Origin: JBBECJ01 sp963763325
GTDB taxonomy: Bacteria > Chloroflexota > Chloroflexia > Thermomicrobiales > CFX8
Reading direction: 5' to 3'
NCBI GenBank assembly: GCA_963763325.1
Contig: CAVXOL010000023.1
Coordinates: 558,001 to 622,000 of the forward strand
DNA: 64,000 bases
The number at the start of each line of letters is the position of its first letter. The stretch's first letter is position 1. Shown piece by piece: positions 62,560-64,000 of this stretch. A program made the position numbers and the translations under genes. The notes under the pieces are model-generated. The model worked only from the letters and a program-made list of their open reading frames with translations. It did not search any database and was not told the DNA's origin.

Positions 62560-62707
62560 TTCTTCAACACCCAGCGTTCAGAAGCCACCCAGCCACTGGT
62601 TGGCCCAGGTATCACGATCGAACGGCACGAGCACTTCCTCCCCGCTCCGGGCAATTCCGAGTTTAACAGTCGGGATTATCACAGCCTGACGATGGCAGTG
62701 TCAAGTA

Positions 62708-62797
62708 GTGGCGGGGCCGGTGGCAAGCGGGACGAGGCACGGATCGGATGAACTCGTTTATCTCGTGCCTCATCCCCCTTGCCGCCGGCCCTGCCAC
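62708..62797. repeat. Inverted repeat, 34-bp arms
   Basis: Arms at 62708-62741 and 62764-62797 match as complements in 30 of 34 positions around a 22-nt loop. It directly abuts the stop codon of the SDR gene (62798), so it would cap that transcript. The largest of the window's intergenic palindromes. Confidence 0.75.
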
Positions 62798-63613
62798 TCA
62801 TCCCGAAAATCCGCGTCCCTCACGATCGCCGCCCATGTACTCGGCGGTCGTCAGTGGCGGGACGAGTAGGCCGCCGTCGACGAAGAGCGTCCGGCCAGTG
62901 ATGTAGGAGGCATCGTCGGAGACGAGGAAAGCGACGGCGCTGGCGATCTCATCCGGACGACCGGTGCGGCGGAGTGGGATCATCGGCGTCGCGTGCTGCT
63001 CTTCGTGGCGGTAGCGTTCCTGCTCGGCCTCGGTCTCGGCGACCTTGATGTAGCCCGGCGCGATGCAGTTGACGCGGATGCCGAAGCGCGCCCATTCGAG
63101 CGCCATCGACATCGTCAGCCGGTTCAGACCGGCCTTGGCGACACCGTAGGGGCCGTCGTTCGGCCAGGCATGGGTCGAGTGGACCGACGAGATGTTGACG
63201 ATCGCGCCGCCGGTTCCGGCATCGATCATCGTCCGCGCCGCGCGCTGGCCAATCAGGAACGGCGCCGTGACTCCAAGCGCCAGCACATAGTCCCAGTTCT
63301 CCGGCGTCTGGTCGATGAGCGGGCCACTCCTGCCGCCACCGGCATTGTTGACGAGGATGTCCAGACCGCCCAACCCGGCCAGCGCCTCGTCAACCAGGCG
63401 CGTGCAGTCGTCACGGTTCGTCACCTCGGCCTGGATAACGATCGCGCGCCGGCCGAGCGCCTCAATGCGGCTGGCCGTCTCACGAGCGCCCTCCTCGCGG
63501 CTGCGCCAGGTGATCGCGACATCGGCTCCGTCCCGCGCCAGCGCCAGCGCCGTCGCCTGACCGATTCCGTGGCTTGCGCCTGTTACGAGCGCCCGCTTCC
63601 CCTCAAGCCGCAT
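62798..63613 (-). CDS. Short-chain dehydrogenase/reductase
   Basis: A 271-residue classical SDR. Cofactor motif TGASHGIG at 11-18, NNAG at 89-92, catalytic S142/S143 with Y156 and K160 (GPYGVAK) are all in place. VAITWRSR with Arg after the second strand suggests NADP preference. Oxidises or reduces an alcohol/ketone; substrate unknown. ATG 63613 with GGAGG before it; the open frame upstream is not homologous. Followed directly by a strong inverted repeat. Confidence 0.93.
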   Translation of the reverse strand: MRLEGKRALVTGASHGIGQATALALARDGADVAITWRSREEGARETASRIEALGRRAIVIQAEVTNRDDCTRLVDEALAGLGGLDILVNNAGGGRSGPLIDQTPENWDYVLALGVTAPFLIGQRAARTMIDAGTGGAIVNISSVHSTHAWPNDGPYGVAKAGLNRLTMSMALEWARFGIRVNCIAPGYIKVAETEAEQERYRHEEQHATPMIPLRRTGRPDEIASAVAFLVSDDASYITGRTLFVDGGLLVPPLTTAEYMGGDREGRGFSG

Positions 63614-63665
63614 ACTGCCCCCCTCCGTTTCCCGCCGGCGTCGCGTGCAAGGCCGCCACGATACA

Positions 63666-64000
63666 TCAGGAGCGCGGTTTCGGGGTGTACGCGATTGGGT
63701 TTCTCTTCTCGACGGCAGCCTCGACAATCGTCGCGATTCGCTTGGAGCGTGTCTCTGGCCGCCGTGCGGATGCGACCCATTGAAGCAACGACTTCTTGAT
63801 CGAGCTGGAAAAAGCGTCGAAGTTGGCGGCAGCGGTTGGGTTCGCGGCAAGCGCCTCGCTGAGGTCAGCTGGAACGATGAGGTCCTCAATCGCGTCGAGT
63901 GCGGTCCAACTTCCGTCGGCTTTGGCCACTTCGATCTTGGTCAGCCCGGCCGGCATCATCAGGCCAGCCGCGATCAAGCGTTCGATGCGCAGCTTGTTGA
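63666..64000 (-). CDS. YdeI/OmpD-associated family protein, N-terminus outside window
   Basis: About 111 visible residues running off the right edge: the reading frame continues without a stop to 64000 (NKLRIERLIAAGLMMPAGLT). It has the YdeI/OmpD-associated pattern: ALDAIEDLIVPADLSEALA, FSSSIKKSLLQWVASARRPE and RIATIVEAAVEKRNP. Function of the family is poorly known. The SDR gene starts 52 bases further downstream on the same strand. Confidence 0.75.
   Translation of the reverse strand, partial: NKLRIERLIAAGLMMPAGLTKIEVAKADGSWTALDAIEDLIVPADLSEALAANPTAAANFDAFSSSIKKSLLQWVASARRPETRSKRIATIVEAAVEKRNPIAYTPKPRS

Noticed and set aside
1..64000. CRISPR array, prophage or toxin-antitoxin pair
   Set aside because: No regular repeat-spacer pattern, no phage structural genes, and no convincing small toxin gene pair were found.

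Overview
The window is high-GC bacterial chromosomal DNA with short intergenic gaps and a scattering of transporters, CoA-ester enzymes, signalling proteins and small regulators. No rRNA, tRNA, CRISPR array or prophage was seen. The gene families and general style (multi-sensor kinases, c-di-GMP-like sensors with eroded motifs, CoA-transferase/HMG-CoA lyase pairs, Uma2 nucleases, long palindromic intergenic repeats) suggest Chloroflexota, possibly the Thermomicrobia. That placement is inference, because no marker gene is present.

Layout. 1-8 kb: the end of a heme A synthase, cupin and DinB proteins, a D-serine-dehydratase-like PLP enzyme, a receiver/ChbG/membrane-protein operon, an NHL protein and an S9 peptidase. 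8-21 kb: a GT-C-like membrane protein, a large receiver/GAF/PAS/GAF/GGDEF/HD sensor, a Crp regulator with an alpha/beta hydrolase, an AroM/M28 pair, and a membrane-GAF-EAL protein. Both c-di-GMP-type proteins have eroded catalytic motifs. 21-26 kb: acyl-CoA type metabolism (MaoC, MBL hydrolase, HMG-CoA lyase, CaiB/BaiF transferase) and a ureohydrolase. 26.6-30.1 kb: a molybdate ABC operon (modA-padR-modB-modC) with a PadR regulator and two near-identical operator-like sites. 30-34 kb: an aryl-CoA cluster on the minus strand (PaaK-like ligase, a small EthD-like remnant, a crotonase with a C-terminal zinc ribbon, a PaaG-like crotonase). 34-40 kb: two tandem paralogous PAS histidine kinases followed by a lipoprotein peptidase. 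40-52 kb: an amidase, Uma2 genes, an aminotransferase, a MITE-truncated FHA regulator, a VKOR/DsbA oxidative folding pair, a membrane-anchored metallopeptidase, arylamine N-acetyltransferase and TrpB2. 52-64 kb: an HpcH aldolase, GNAT, MFS, a WYL regulator, an orphan winged-helix protein, an Orn/Lys/Arg decarboxylase, Cu/Zn SOD, an ECF sigma/anti-sigma pair, DUF3830, a DegT-like protein, an SDR and a YdeI-like protein that runs off the window.

Seven genes are each interrupted by what reads as one extra base (EAL protein, PaaK, lipoprotein peptidase, HpcH aldolase, Orn/Lys/Arg decarboxylase, anti-sigma factor, DegT-like protein). Removing one base restores a family-like protein every time, so sequencing or assembly error is at least as likely as real pseudogenes. 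The best-supported novelties are the PadR-controlled molybdate operon with its duplicated 20-bp site, the small MITE whose terminal repeat supplies the stop codon of the FHA regulator, and the concentration of eroded c-di-GMP signalling domains.
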